Origin: Pelodera strongyloides
Lineage: Eukaryota > Nematoda > Chromadorea > Rhabditida > Rhabditidae
DNA: 64,000 nt
Direction: 5' to 3'
Assembly: GCA_036852015.1 (NCBI GenBank)
Contig: JAANDG010000669.1
Span: forward strand, 1 to 64,000
In this document: positions 12,095 to 22,650 of the stretch, piece by piece
Numbering within the stretch: position 1 is the stretch's first letter
Layout of the letters: every line of letters begins with the position of its first letter
Program-made: the position numbers and the translations under genes
The notes under the pieces: model-generated
The model's input: the letters and a program-made list of their open reading frames with translations, nothing else
The model's database searches: none
What the model was told of the DNA's origin: nothing

Positions 12095-12332
12095 AGCATC
12101 ACTCTCCCAGAGTAACGGAGGTGGTATCAAATCACCTCCCTGTCCGAGTGATGCACATCCCTACCAAAGCACATAACCTATTCGAGGTACTGCGCTCCAC
12201 TGTGAACTGAGCAGCCAAACGGATCGAGATTGCTCTCTCAGAGTAACTGAGGTGAACCAGTTCACCTCACTGGCCCGAGCATTCAGGAATACCGCTTGGG
12301 AACACCCTGATCACGGTAGTCAATGCGCAACT
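12095..12332. repeat. Two-hairpin element, copy 4
   Basis: Hairpin 1 pairs GGAGGTGGT with ATCACCTCC, with one G-T wobble. Hairpin 2 is TGAGGTGAA / TTCACCTCA with loop CCAG. The outer stems CACTC / GAGTG and GATTGCTC / GAGCATTC are present, the latter with one mismatch. The element again directly follows the 3' end of a minus-strand exon (12336-12565). Confidence 0.7.
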
Positions 12333-12335
12333 AGC

Positions 12336-12565
12336 TTACGGAAAAAGGGTCTTTAGTTGAAAAACAACATATGCGAAAAAAACATCGGCAAACATGTCTC
12401 CATCGGAAGAGGCATCAATCGGAACGATTGTGGAGGGATCGACACCGTAGATGGTGGGTTTCATGAAGTGGTTGAGGTCCTCCACATCTACTTGGTGCAC
12501 AGCATCAGAAGCAGTGCTCGTAGCCGAACACCGAACGGTCAAACGCGGTAGGCTGACGGTATAGC
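12336..12565 (-). CDS. Terminal-type exon of the family, copy 4
   Basis: The acceptor GATTGTTTTAG is followed by two bases and 75 open codons to TAA. Key text is VEDLNHFMKPTIYGVDPSTI, which aligns at DNA level with the second exons of copies 1 and 2 (all keep GGAGGAC or similar, CTACTTCATG and GATCCCTCC). Reading frames differ between copies, so at least some have suffered indels. The exon is acidic near its end (DASSDGDMFADV). No known domain is visible. Confidence 0.4.
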
Positions 12566-12754
12566 CTAAAACAATCATATTTTTTACAACAAACCATAAC
12601 ACGAACCTAAGACCTGAAGTGTAGATCACATAAATGACTTTTAGTACAGAGAACAAGGAGTAAACTACACAAAGCGTGTAGATCATCCTCACTTTTATAT
12701 ACGATGAAAGCACAAACAATTTCTCAAAGATTTACCTAAAGTGTTGCGTGGCGA

Positions 12755-13520
12755 TTGATGATCATCAAGTCGACAACACGCAGGCTCATTCTCGATCCTC
12801 TCGTGGTCGGCAGGAAGCAGTCGAACCCTCTAGGAAGCGTTTGTAGACGGACAAGTCAACGAAGGGCAACAAGGCGCACAGTTGAGACAAGTCGCTTTCG
12901 GGCACTGAGCCCGTCTGATTGGAGCCGCAAGAACCGTCTTTCCTGCTTCTTCCTCATCCCGCCGCAAACCGGCAGATAACGCAGAGCTTGTAACCGACTT
13001 CTGAAACATATAGCATAAGTTTACGGTCAAAACAGTCTATAGGACACGAACGTACAGAACCACGGCTTCACCTTAGAAACCAAAACCAAATATTGGAAAC
13101 GTACCACGAATTTATGTTTGATAAAAAGGATAAAACATACCATATTTTGGCTGGCCACAACATGGAGTTGAGTAACGGGTAGAAGGATGATTTTCGTGCA
13201 ACCAGCCGTCCTTTTATACCACCGTTTGGCGCCAAAATAACTCTTTCGAGAATGATGACAATTAGCAAAAGAGGCCAATTAAGAAAAGCGCCCGAGGCAC
13301 TTCGACCAACCGCAATACATTATGGTCACGTATTATACTTGTTTAAAGATCAAAGCCCACACAGCCACTTGATCAACATTTGAACATTTATTAGCTTTTC
13401 AGCACACACCAACAAAGGTGGAAAGTTCGGAAATATATCAAAACTGTATAAACTTGTTTGTACTTCTATACGTATAACAAAACATGACTGAATACTATCG
13501 ACGGTTACTATAAAAGTTGT
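12755..13520. other. Unassigned interval
   Basis: Short overlapping ORFs on both strands (12755-12979, 12830-13030, 13027-13278) show no domain and no consistent splice pattern. I see no RNA gene or repeat here. The interval separates the four-copy cluster from the ORF1-like gene. Confidence 0.4.
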
Positions 13521-14237
13521 TTAATTTTCTACGACTTCTTTAAGTCCTTTAGCAAAGTTTTCAAGTCCCATATTAGTTGTATCATCGCACTCCTCACTAT
13601 CAGAAACATTCGATTTGAAAGATTGATTGGTTTCAACAATAGACTCATTATCTTCGGGCAATTGCGACAGAACAGGGGACAATTGACAAAAATTATCCTC
13701 GCGGGCTTGTTCAATTGTCGGAGAGGTCAAAGGTCGCGGTGACGTAACGGGTTCTTCCTTGGATTGGGCACGTAGACGAGCTTCTTGCCGAAAGAGGAAA
13801 CCTTCATGGCGCTGTTTCGGGGTTTCAGCACGGCGAACATTCAGATGAGCGAGTTCGGGGCGTTTCTTCATCTTGTCAGCAAGATCCTTAAAAAACGGAA
13901 CACGGAAACCAGGTTTCATTGAACAGAGAATAGGCCTGGGGGTCTTTTTAGGCTTGCCCATACGACCGACAATGTTAAACGAATCGGGTGAGCATTTAGA
14001 AAGAGACATGATTTTGGATATAATATCAAACTCATTACTCACCCGATCGTTTTCCTCCAAGTTCAAGATGACAAAGTGATCCTTGAGTTCGTTTCGGCGG
14101 AAAGCTTCCGTGATTTCTTCATGAACGAAGGTCTTCAGTTCAGAGAATAATTGGGTGATAGTGGATTGAATAATCTGGCGAATTGAAGCATCAGGTCGGG
14201 AAATAGGTGTGATAATAGGATCAATAATGACGGGCAT
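13521..14237 (-). CDS. ORF1-like protein, probably retrotransposon-derived (238 aa)
   Basis: This is the longest non-repetitive ORF of the window. It could extend to 14372, but the ATG at 14237 (MPVIIDPIITP) is preferred because the upstream extension looks like untranslated sequence. The N-terminal third is helical and charged (RQIIQSTITQLFSELKTFV). The middle, about residues 75-165, resembles the RNA-binding core of non-LTR retrotransposon ORF1 proteins: a hydrophobic strand (HFVILNLEEND), a GRMGKPKKTPRPI segment, then KDLADKMKKRPELAHLNVRR and a basic EGFLFRQEARLRAQ stretch. The C-terminal third is acidic and serine-rich. No reverse transcriptase lies nearby, so it is an orphan copy or a host gene derived from such an element. 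The retroelement link is by motif resemblance only. Confidence 0.45.
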   Translation of the reverse strand: MPVIIDPIITPISRPDASIRQIIQSTITQLFSELKTFVHEEITEAFRRNELKDHFVILNLEENDRVSNEFDIISKIMSLSKCSPDSFNIVGRMGKPKKTPRPILCSMKPGFRVPFFKDLADKMKKRPELAHLNVRRAETPKQRHEGFLFRQEARLRAQSKEEPVTSPRPLTSPTIEQAREDNFCQLSPVLSQLPEDNESIVETNQSFKSNVSDSEECDDTTNMGLENFAKGLKEVVEN

Positions 14238-14595
14238 TTTTTTGGCGGGAGACGCGGAGAGTGCAACCGCACGCGGCCGGTGCACACAGGCGAATGGTCG
14301 AGATTTATCGACATAAATTAGTCGAAAAATTCTTATGCAGAAAGAAAATTGTGGCAAGACTAAAAGACTCATAGTAACATGTATAAAAGCCTACCTATAG
14401 CTGGTGATTAGACGCGTTTTTTATTAAATTTGCATCAAATTGAACTTGTCTGGGGTTTTTCCTGGAAACATGCCGTAAGGACTAAATACTGGTGTAGATA
14501 TATTTGTACAGATGACTACCCTAAAAGTGTTAGATTCACTCGGAGAATTCGTTGATTGTTATTTTTTGAAAGTGAGCAAAATAACACAAAATTTT

Positions 14596-14667
14596 CTCTC
14601 CGGCGGGGAATTGAACCCAGGTCTCGCATGTGACAGACGCGGATACTCACCACTATACTACCGAGGA
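14596..14667 (-). tRNA. tRNA-Asp (GTC)
   Basis: The minus strand folds into a full 72-nt cloverleaf. The acceptor TCCTCGG pairs with CCGGAGA, with one C-A mismatch and one wobble. The anticodon loop is CTGTCAC, giving GTC (Asp), on a five-pair stem with one wobble. The T arm is CTGGG / CCCCG around TTCAATT, with one mismatch. The A box (TAGTATAGTGG) and B box (GGTTCAATTCC) are intact. The two mismatches leave open a recent pseudogene. Related but degraded sequence lies nearby at about 15050-15130. Confidence 0.8.
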
Positions 14668-15044
14668 CATACCCTGTCAAATTAATAGTGATATTATCCG
14701 TTTTATGTAAAGGTATGAAATTACAATCTTCATATGTTGTATGTGTAGTACATGGAGTATGACAATCCACTAAACATAACTAGGTTAGTGTCAACAAACT
14801 AAACGAATCCAAATGCCTCGAGTAAAACACCTTACTCTTAGCAGCAATGCTTATATCCAAAAAATTTGCGTCGAATGCGTCGGCTCCACTGTAGTTCCCA
14901 GAGAAATGGTGTTAGATTCGATCCCGACCCAAAACGAACTGTTGAGAATGAACTTAACACTGCTTCATATTGTCCACCTCGTGCCAGTAAGTAATCTGTT
15001 AAAATTGGCTAAAAGCAGTAGATGATACTTCTACCACTTCTTTT

Positions 15045-15135
15045 GCCAAAAAAGTCGGAAATTGAACTCGGGTGTTCCATATTTCAGATGCGGATGCCTA
15101 CGCGAAATATTGAAGCGGAAGACTACGTAGCACAG
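15045..15135 (-). pseudogene. Degenerate tRNA-like remnant
   Basis: On the minus strand this reads GGCATCCGCATCTG, then GAGTTCAATTTCCGAC, which parallels the D-to-T-arm part of the tRNA-Asp copy at 14596-14667. The acceptor stem and anticodon stem no longer pair. I read it as an old tRNA pseudogene or a tRNA-derived short element. Confidence 0.3.
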
Positions 15136-15439
15136 AATATTGACTAAGTTTAAAGAAGCATTCGCGTAGAGACGACCAGATGTGCTAAATGATTACACAA
15201 TAAAAATGAGCACGAGTTACATACTCATATGAACAAGGCGCTTTCAAAGAACATAATTTCTACGAAAGTTGAGGCACAACTGACGCTAGCCTCATTCATG
15301 GCGTATTACTGGGTCTAATCTTGCGCATAGCTAGCCCTGATATGGCGCACGACTGGCCCTAATTTGTCCTTATCCCGAACTTCTTGTGGGTCTAGTCGAC
15401 CTTCGATGCTCACCTAAAACCTTCCATAAGGAATATTCA

Positions 15440-16380
15440 CCATAAAACTGCTGATCAGAACCTATAACTCACTCCTCAAGAGGTCTTAAGACGGAGTAAA
15501 AACCAATTGTCAGGGCCTTCTGCTCGCAGAAAAAAGTTCCTCAGAAAGTATATTTCCGTCAGAAGGTATTTCAGAAGCTATAACTGCCGTTCTGCTTGTA
15601 AACTATTTTTTTGCACCACCTCCACACCACCTTTAATGAGTCATAGCTTCTGAAATACCTTCTGACGAATTCTCTTACAATTTATTTTCAATCGGCTCGG
15701 TTTTAGAGAGATAATGAGCAATGCATGGAAGCTACTAAATTCCAAGTGCACCACAAAAACTTCCGATCAGAATCTAGCCAAAACACGACGACATTACCTT
15801 GTTGGCGTTGGCACATACATCAGCTCTCTGATTATCTTTGTCTGCACTACTCACACACTATCTCTAATGACAGCTATGACAATGCACCACTCAATCGATG
15901 CAATTGCCTTCGTACCATGGTGAATTCGCACACTGAACCATGTAATGAAACTTTGCCAAGCCCGATACGTCGATAAGTCACTCTACAAACTACCATTACT
16001 TATCATCCTCCCACAGACTCTTCAAATGCGTGATATCTTTCTCTGGAAAACCTTAAATATATCATGCTTTGTTTAAGTTTCTAATCATTTCACTAGTTTT
16101 AACGACTTATTGACTAAATTGTTCCCGGATTGATATATTCTAACGGTAAGCTTTTCACAAGCGTGTATGTGTGGTATTATTTTCGGAACGGTCCTCATTG
16201 TGTATGGTATTCTTTGGCCTCGTCTGAGCTATATCTTATTATTTTTTCACGAAATTTGAACGCTTTATTTTTTGTGCGGATTCTGTTCCCTTTTCCCGTT
16301 GAAACTTGAAACCATATTGGATGTGTCCATCTTTTTTGTCAGCAACCCAGCTTGGGATCATTCTACAATAAAATTGTCGA
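15440..16380. repeat. Tandem segmental duplication, left copy
   Basis: Blocks in this segment recur in the same order at 16550-17330: the CTGATCRGAACCTA motif, a GTTGGCGT-CTCTGATTATCT block, a TTTGCCAAGYCC-CATCCTCC block, an AAATAT-ATGCTTTGTTTA block and a GTGTATGTGTG-TTTTCGGAACG block. Divergence is substantial. ORFs at 15714-15923 and 15725-15976 overlap in different frames and are not supported. Confidence 0.75.
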
Positions 16381-16549
16381 CACTTTCCTATGTTAAGGTG
16401 GACTGTTCATTCTAGTGATGCGTCCATGGCGTTGATTTTGTTGTATTATCAAAAGACATTTGTATAACTTCATAAAAGGTTCTAACAAGACCTAAACACC
16501 CATTGTAGTGTACTTTCTACTCACCGAAATGAGCTCGGCCTGGAGCTAT

Positions 16550-17330
16550 TTAAATAGAAAGCCTCTGATCGGAACCTATAACTTCACAATAGGCTCCGAC
16601 AAAATTAAAAAACCTTGTCAGGACCTTCTACGTCAGAAAAGTTTCTGACATTTCACCAGAACATACTTCTGATCGGAACCTAGCAAAGCATATAATTAAC
16701 TTGTCAGTGTTGGCGTAGCTAGCTCTGATTATCTCTGCCTGCCCTAATCATATACTATCTCGAATGAGTTGTTAGATATGACAAACTGGACAATGTAACA
16801 TTTACTGGAATTTTGCCAAGTCCAATATACAAACTACAATTATGACATCCTCCTCTCACGCACTAATCTAATGCACGATACCCTTCTATGGAATTTTTTA
16901 AATATGTTATGCTTTGTTTACGTTTCTAACTATTAAACTAGGTTCAACGACCTACCTTGTATTTAATATTTTTCTTGTATATAAACAGTAGAGAGTAAAT
17001 AAACCATTCACCTACAACTTTTCCAATATCAATCGTGTTAATTTACACCTTGAGCATACACTGTAATCTAACCGGGAAATAGGTGCTTGCAGGCGTTCCT
17101 ATCAAAAACTCTTAATTTTATATATTATAATTCTGTGTTTTACTTTTCTCAAGAGTGTATGTGTGTGGTAATACTTTCGGAACGCTTCTCCGTATGTGTG
17201 TTATTATTTTCAATGTCTCAGTTACATCTCGTTATTTTTCCGCTTTCGCGAATGGAAACCATTTTACTTCCGACAGCGCGCATTCTGTTCTACTGCGCTC
17301 AATTGCAACTGTTCTGAACTGCTGTTCTAC
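16550..17330. repeat. Tandem segmental duplication, right copy
   Basis: This is the partner of the preceding copy, with offsets growing from about 915 to about 995 bp, so indels have accumulated. The overlapping ORFs at 17087-17317 and 17155-17382 fall in a duplicated T-rich part and show no domain. Confidence 0.75.
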
Positions 17331-18178
17331 GTTTTCTGGCCTAAGTTACTTCCCTCTCCCGGCTGTAATGAATAAAGAGTAAAGGGTGAGACTTCAGGCT
17401 GTTTGAAGGAAACCTCTTTACATTTTCTAGTTATTCCCATGATCATTCATGACACTGATTTAATCATTGTTGTCTGAACCCCTTCTTAGGCGTGTTTCTT
17501 GACCTATGGCCCAGAACCGTGTCATGTTGATTACTCTTTTACATTCCAATTCTAACAAAATTATGGTTTCAACACATTCAAATTACGTTCAACCGCTATC
17601 CTTAACTCCATTTCCAAACTCTCATGCAGCTGGGTAAGCAACTGCATTAATACCATAAATGATCTACGTGGCAATCATACGCGAACTGGGTGCCTTGTAA
17701 ATACAAACTGCATTAGTCCACGCCCTTTAACCTGGCTGACCACCATTCATACACACACCCTAGGCAATTAGACTACAAACAACAAAACATCCCAGCCCTC
17801 TCTTATCTAGCTAGGGCTCTCCTTAAATATTACATCTGTATGTTCATATTTCTTCTTTCTTTTTGTACAATCTGTTTTTAGTTTAGATGTTATTTTTTAT
17901 ATATTTGTTACTCATTTACTCATTTATTTGTTTTATATCATGCTAAACAGATGACGTATATCGAGCTGTGACGTTTTACAATAACATCTATTCAGGATTC
18001 CCTGAACTGATGCCGTTCGTCTTTTAGAAGAATTCCGTGCCAAAAAGTACGTTAATATCAATCACTTTTATTATGAGCACAGAACGGCTGAAGCATTTCT
18101 TAACAATAATTGCACAAACAACCCAGTAAAGAATGGATTAACGTGTTAAGGTTCCTAATATTCACACTTCATATTCAG
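17331..18178. other. Unassigned interval
   Basis: AT-rich sequence without a supported gene. It ends in a block (GATGCCGTTCGTC, then CACTTTTATTATGAG) that recurs before the related exons at 20074 and 25445, so its right part is the 5' flank of the duplicated exon family. Confidence 0.4.
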
Positions 18179-18289
18179 GTTCAAATTTGCAAGCAGCAAT
18201 TGGTAGCAGTGATTGGTACCTGTTCATTGTGTCAAGTGTTCGTGGTAGGCGAACACTGCGCCAGAAGGCGTCCTTCACCGATGTCCTTG
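18179..18289 (+). CDS. Duplicated exon type P, copy 1
   Basis: The exon lies between acceptor ATATTCAG and donor CTTG|GTAAGAC and is open for exactly 37 codons in phase 0 (VQICKQQLVAVIGTCSLCQV, ending in an arginine-rich stretch). Copies at 20074-20208 and 25445-25579 keep both borders, but in this frame they contain a stop near their start. No domain is recognised. It is the leftmost member of the array that fills the next 15 kb. Confidence 0.4.
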
Positions 18290-19375
18290 GTAAGACTTTA
18301 ATACGGGATCACATAGTTGGTAATGCGGATACATCAGGAACGAAGTCAATCAATCACTTTTATCCTTCTTTCAGTTAGCAGCGAGGTTACAATGCTCTAT
18401 TTTAGCCAGCTAGCTTCTCCGGTACCGAGTTTGATGGTACGAAGAAAACTCCACTCATCCTTCAGTGTCATTCGTCGGCTATTTCATTGAGAGATGCTTG
18501 TGTGGTGCTAGATAAGGTATGTTGTCATTCCCACTTAGATAGTTTTTAAAATGTTATATGGAGCATGACTTGGTTGTGTACATACTCTGGCTGATTTATC
18601 TCTTTTTGGCTCGTCATGTTGAGTTATCATAATTTTACTCGAGCAAGTTAGAATTCATGCTTATGTAGGCCCTCCTTTTGAAAAAAATTTAATCGTTTTA
18701 TACTGATGGAGTTTAGATCCTTTCCGCGCAGTACTCAAGATGCATGGCGATGTATCGGGAAGGCTTCGGATCGAAGCAAACATTAATGAGCAGTTAGCAC
18801 CAGAATGGAAACGCGGAGAATAGTGGAACTTCAGAAGGTGAAAATGTTTATATTTGCATAGCTGAGCATCTTATCAAGGACGATCACCTCAATGTGGCTG
18901 TCCGTATCTCTAGCGCTGATGGAATAGAATACACGAATTGTCACACGAATTCCATATCGGAAAAGTTTTTCATGTTTCTTATTTCACTTTTCAGTAGATC
19001 GCCACTTTATTGTCGGGGGCGTTGTCGAATCGGAATTGTTGCCCGAGCTTAAATCAACACCTTACATCCGATGGCTGATCAAGAAAAGGTAAATTTAAAC
19101 ACATACAAATTGAGAAAGCGAGAGTGTGACGTGGCTCGGTCTGATTATTCTGTTCTCAAGACTTTATGCATAAACTGCCCGCACAGTTTATCATATCGTC
19201 CGTTTGTGGAACTAAAGTCAGACGTCATTTCGTGATTCTGTGTGAATGTTGAGGTATTTAACACATTATTTCTTGTTACGATCACTAAACATGACATGCT
19301 AGAACATTATAAAAAAACTGTGTTCCTTAAAGATTACTAGCTTAGTATGATTTTTAAGTTTACTATTGTGTACAG

Positions 19376-19498
19376 ATACCTCTTTCGTCAGCTCCGGATC
19401 GCATGAAGTTTCGTCATACGGTTGGAGGCGCTCCTTCTTTCGGGACAAATTGCGTGGGGGAGCAATGTACCAGAAGGAGTCATTCCCCATAGTGCCTG
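19376..19498 (+). pseudogene. Duplicated exon type Q, copy 1
   Basis: Acceptor GTGTACAG and donor CTG|GTAAGAC frame a 123-nt exon homologous to the open Q exons at 21279 and 27425. The leading frame reads IPLSSAPDRMKFRHTVGGAP but meets a TAG just before the donor; relative to open copies a single indel separates the two halves. The flanking intron text (GCTTAGTATGATTT before, GCTTCATTTATTTTTAG after) is shared with other copies. Confidence 0.4.
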
Positions 19499-20073
19499 GT
19501 AAGACTGCTTCATTTATTTTTAGTTTAATTAGTGTCGTGCAAAAGGGCAATTAATGTTTGCCAATAATTCTTTTAATACATCCTTCTGTTTTAGATTAAG
19601 CATTCCATTTGATTCTCCTGCCTGTTCAACTTCGATGCCGTTTGACGCCAAATGCCGTGAGAATTCCAGCCGTGTACACTAGGTCGAAGATATCGAACAC
19701 GCTAACTAGGACTTGCTTCGGATTGCGGATCACAAAACGGTAATATAAATACATTCACATTATTGTAAAACAGTGGGCGTACATTGAGCTGCGGAAATTT
19801 ACAATGGCCTTCTATTTCAGAGCGTCTTTTCTGTTATTCTGAGAAGATTAGCCTAAAGATTCTGAGAAGACTGCCCACACTGTTTGTATTAATGTCCAGA
19901 ACGGGTGCCGTTCTTGCTGTATAAGTGTTCCGTTCTGATAAGTACGTTATTATCAATCACTTTTTATTATAATTACATAACCATTGAACAATTTGACTAT
20001 AAATGAAAAAAGACAACCCAGTAAAGGATTGGTTGGCGTGTCATCGTTCCTAATATTCGCACTGTATGTTCAG

Positions 20074-20208
20074 GCAGCATCCCAGATCTGAAATGCCCGT
20101 GGAATATCACACAGTTCGGCAAGTAATTATTGGTACCTGCTCTTCTTTGGGACAAATGTTCGTGGGGGCGAACACTGTACCAGAAGACGTCGTTCACCGA
20201 TGTTCTTG
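20074..20208 (+). pseudogene. Duplicated exon type P, copy 2
   Basis: Both splice borders are kept. The frame that matches the Q exons (CSSLGQMFVGANTVPEDVV) is open in the 3' two thirds, while the frame of P copy 1 contains a stop. The C-terminal likeness VPEDVVHRCSW to VPEGDFPQCCW of Q copy 5 shows that P and Q are one exon family. Confidence 0.35.
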
Positions 20209-21278
20209 GTAAGACAACTAATACTGGATTACATGATTGGTAACTCAGACATGAGGAGGCAACTCAATTAACTAATTTTATTCTCGCAGCGAACTTACAA
20301 GGCTCCAATTTAGCCAGCAAGCTTCCGCCTTCTCTCACACACATCCAGTTACGTGTTGGCTGGTTCGGGGAAAACTTCACTTACCGCTCCGTTTCAAGCA
20401 TCGCCCTTTTCATTGAGATATGCTTTGAGGTGTTCAATAAGGTATGTTGGCATTTCCATTTAGAATTATTTGCATTGTAAGGGATTGTGTGGAGTATCAC
20501 TTTCCTGTCTGGTTTATCTGTCGTTGACTCTGATGTGTTCTCTTTTCCACTCGTCATGTCGATTTATCATTGTTTTACTCGAGCTAGTTAGCCTTCGTAC
20601 AAAGCCTTCAGTTGCAAAATTAAATCAAGGTAATTTTAGATGCTTATCGCCTGCTCGTACTCGACTTGGCGATGGACGACATCGGAAGGCTACGGATCCA
20701 AACAAGTATACATTAATGGAGCAGTGAACCCGAAACATTGGCATTTCGGTCGGTGAGTTAATTTATATTGGCATAGCTGAGAATCCTATCAAGGACGAAC
20801 ACCTCAATGTGGAAGCCAGTATGTTGGAACCCATTAAATACAGGGCGACTTTCTTATTGCACTTTACAGAATATCGCCAATTCCTTGCCATCCGCTTTTC
20901 TAATCAAACTGGTGGTTGGAGCTTACTGTGCATCAGCACCGTTATCAAATGATCGATCAAGAAACGGTAAATTTAGGTACAAGCAGAGTGAGAAAACCGT
21001 GACTGCGACGTGTCTCCATCTGCTTCCTTTAACTATTCTTTCTGTTTAGGATGTGTTCATTCTGTTCTGAAGACTTTATGCAAACTGCCCGCACAGTCTA
21101 TCATATTGTTCGTATGTGCAGAACTAAAGTCAGACGTCATTTCGTGATTCTGTCAGAATGTTGAGGTATTTAACTCATTAATTCTTGTTAAACAAAGCAC
21201 TCTCGAACACTATTTTAGAAAAGAAACGGAGTTACTTAAAATAGCCTAGATCATTTCTCATATTACTATTGTATATAG

Positions 21279-21400
21279 GTACCTCTTTCGTCAGCTATGG
21301 ATCGTACAAAGTGTCGGTATACACTTGAAGTGCTGCTCTTCGGGACAAAAGGTTTGGCGGAACCTGTTGTGCCAGAAGGAGAGCTTCCCCAACGTTACTG
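21279..21400 (+). CDS. Duplicated exon type Q, copy 2 (open)
   Basis: Between acceptor TATATAG and donor CTG|GTAAGAC the exon is open for 40 codons plus two bases (phase 2). It reads VPLSSAMDRTKCRYTLEVLL, then FGTKGLAEPVVPEGELPQRY. It has the same length (122 nt), phase and pattern as copy 5, which supports a real coding origin. I do not recognise the family. The next exon could not be joined with confidence. Confidence 0.45.
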
Positions 21401-22531
21401 GTAAGACTGCTTCATTTTTTTCTGGTTTAATTATTGTAGTACTTGAATGCTATTCAAAAAACAGCAATTATAAATTTGTTTCAAATGATTCACTCAAATG
21501 GTTCAGGTCGATAAACACGTTCAGTGCCGTTCTTGAACTACGTGGATTCATCGACCTTCACTTCGCTTGTATTTGGTTTCACATTAGCTGGAAACCCAAC
21601 ATCTGGACTCGTCGTTAGTTTGTAAGTTAGCCATATTCTATATCGAAACGTAACTATGCATTGCTACTCATTGCATTACTCATCAAACATTATGCAAAGG
21701 AAAATTTAGAGCACCTTCGTTCTGCACACTGCCGTCGTTTGATTGGAAAACTGGAGACAAACAATGTGTATGTGCGCGTTCACATTCTGATATTATAACC
21801 TAGGTTCGTTTATAATGTGTCGTATTATTGTGCCCGCTGATCAGTGGTGCGAGCCTCATCTAAGTTTTACGAAAAACGAATGTAGAATTTCTATTTTTGG
21901 TTCAGGTCAACAGGGAAAGTGAGCAATAGAAGCAGCCGTAGGCAAACTGGCACGGGACCACGCCCATCACCTCAATTCTAGGCGACTGGCTCGACTTGGT
22001 TGTTAAGCTGCACAACACGGATATTGGTTCCCACAAGAAGGTAAGCCCCAGAGTTGAATTTCGGAGGGCATAGCTGACAACTAAAGACTGGATCTCGCGC
22101 TAATTGAATGTTTGGTTTACTAATTTGCAGATTGTACTAATTTGATCTCACTAATTTGCAGATTGAAAGTGTACTGTGCCCTACAGTTTGCTTCACATTT
22201 CTTCGCTGAAGTCTTCGCTTGAAGTTCACCCTTTCGACAGCCAATGCAGCTTGTTCTGTGGAATGAGGCAAAGTCCAATGAGAGGTAAACATAATAATTT
22301 GTACAGCTTGTTAGTAGTATAAAGTGTTAGTAGCAGTAAAAAGAATGGTCTCTTCAACGCGAAATTCGTGCTGCCCCCTCCAATTTTGACTGTTTTATAT
22401 AGTTGACTGTATAGTTCACACGCACGAGAAGAAAGACAGAAGCTGCATAGTACGCTGTTCGATGAATAATGAATGGAGTTCATTAGGCTGAGTGGACCAG
22501 CTACATTCTCTGCTGGCAATTAATCAAAGAA

Positions 22532-22650
22532 GAATGCCTATAAAAAAAAATAGAGGCAGAAAAAATATATGCTGCTTGAAGAATGTTTATAAAAAAAAAG
22601 AAGTAAGGCAGAAAAAATATATGCTGCTTGCCAAAAAAAAGAAGGCAACG
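22532..22650 (+). repeat. A-rich ~50-bp minisatellite
   Basis: Nearly three units of ATGCYTATAAAAAAAA followed by GGCAGAAAAAATATATG and CTGCTTG stand in tandem. The same minisatellite occurs in the duplicated block at 30850-30995. Confidence 0.8.

Noticed and set aside
14870..14935. Possible second tRNA on the plus strand with TTCGATCCCGACC
   Set aside because: No cloverleaf can be drawn; only a B-box-like string is present.
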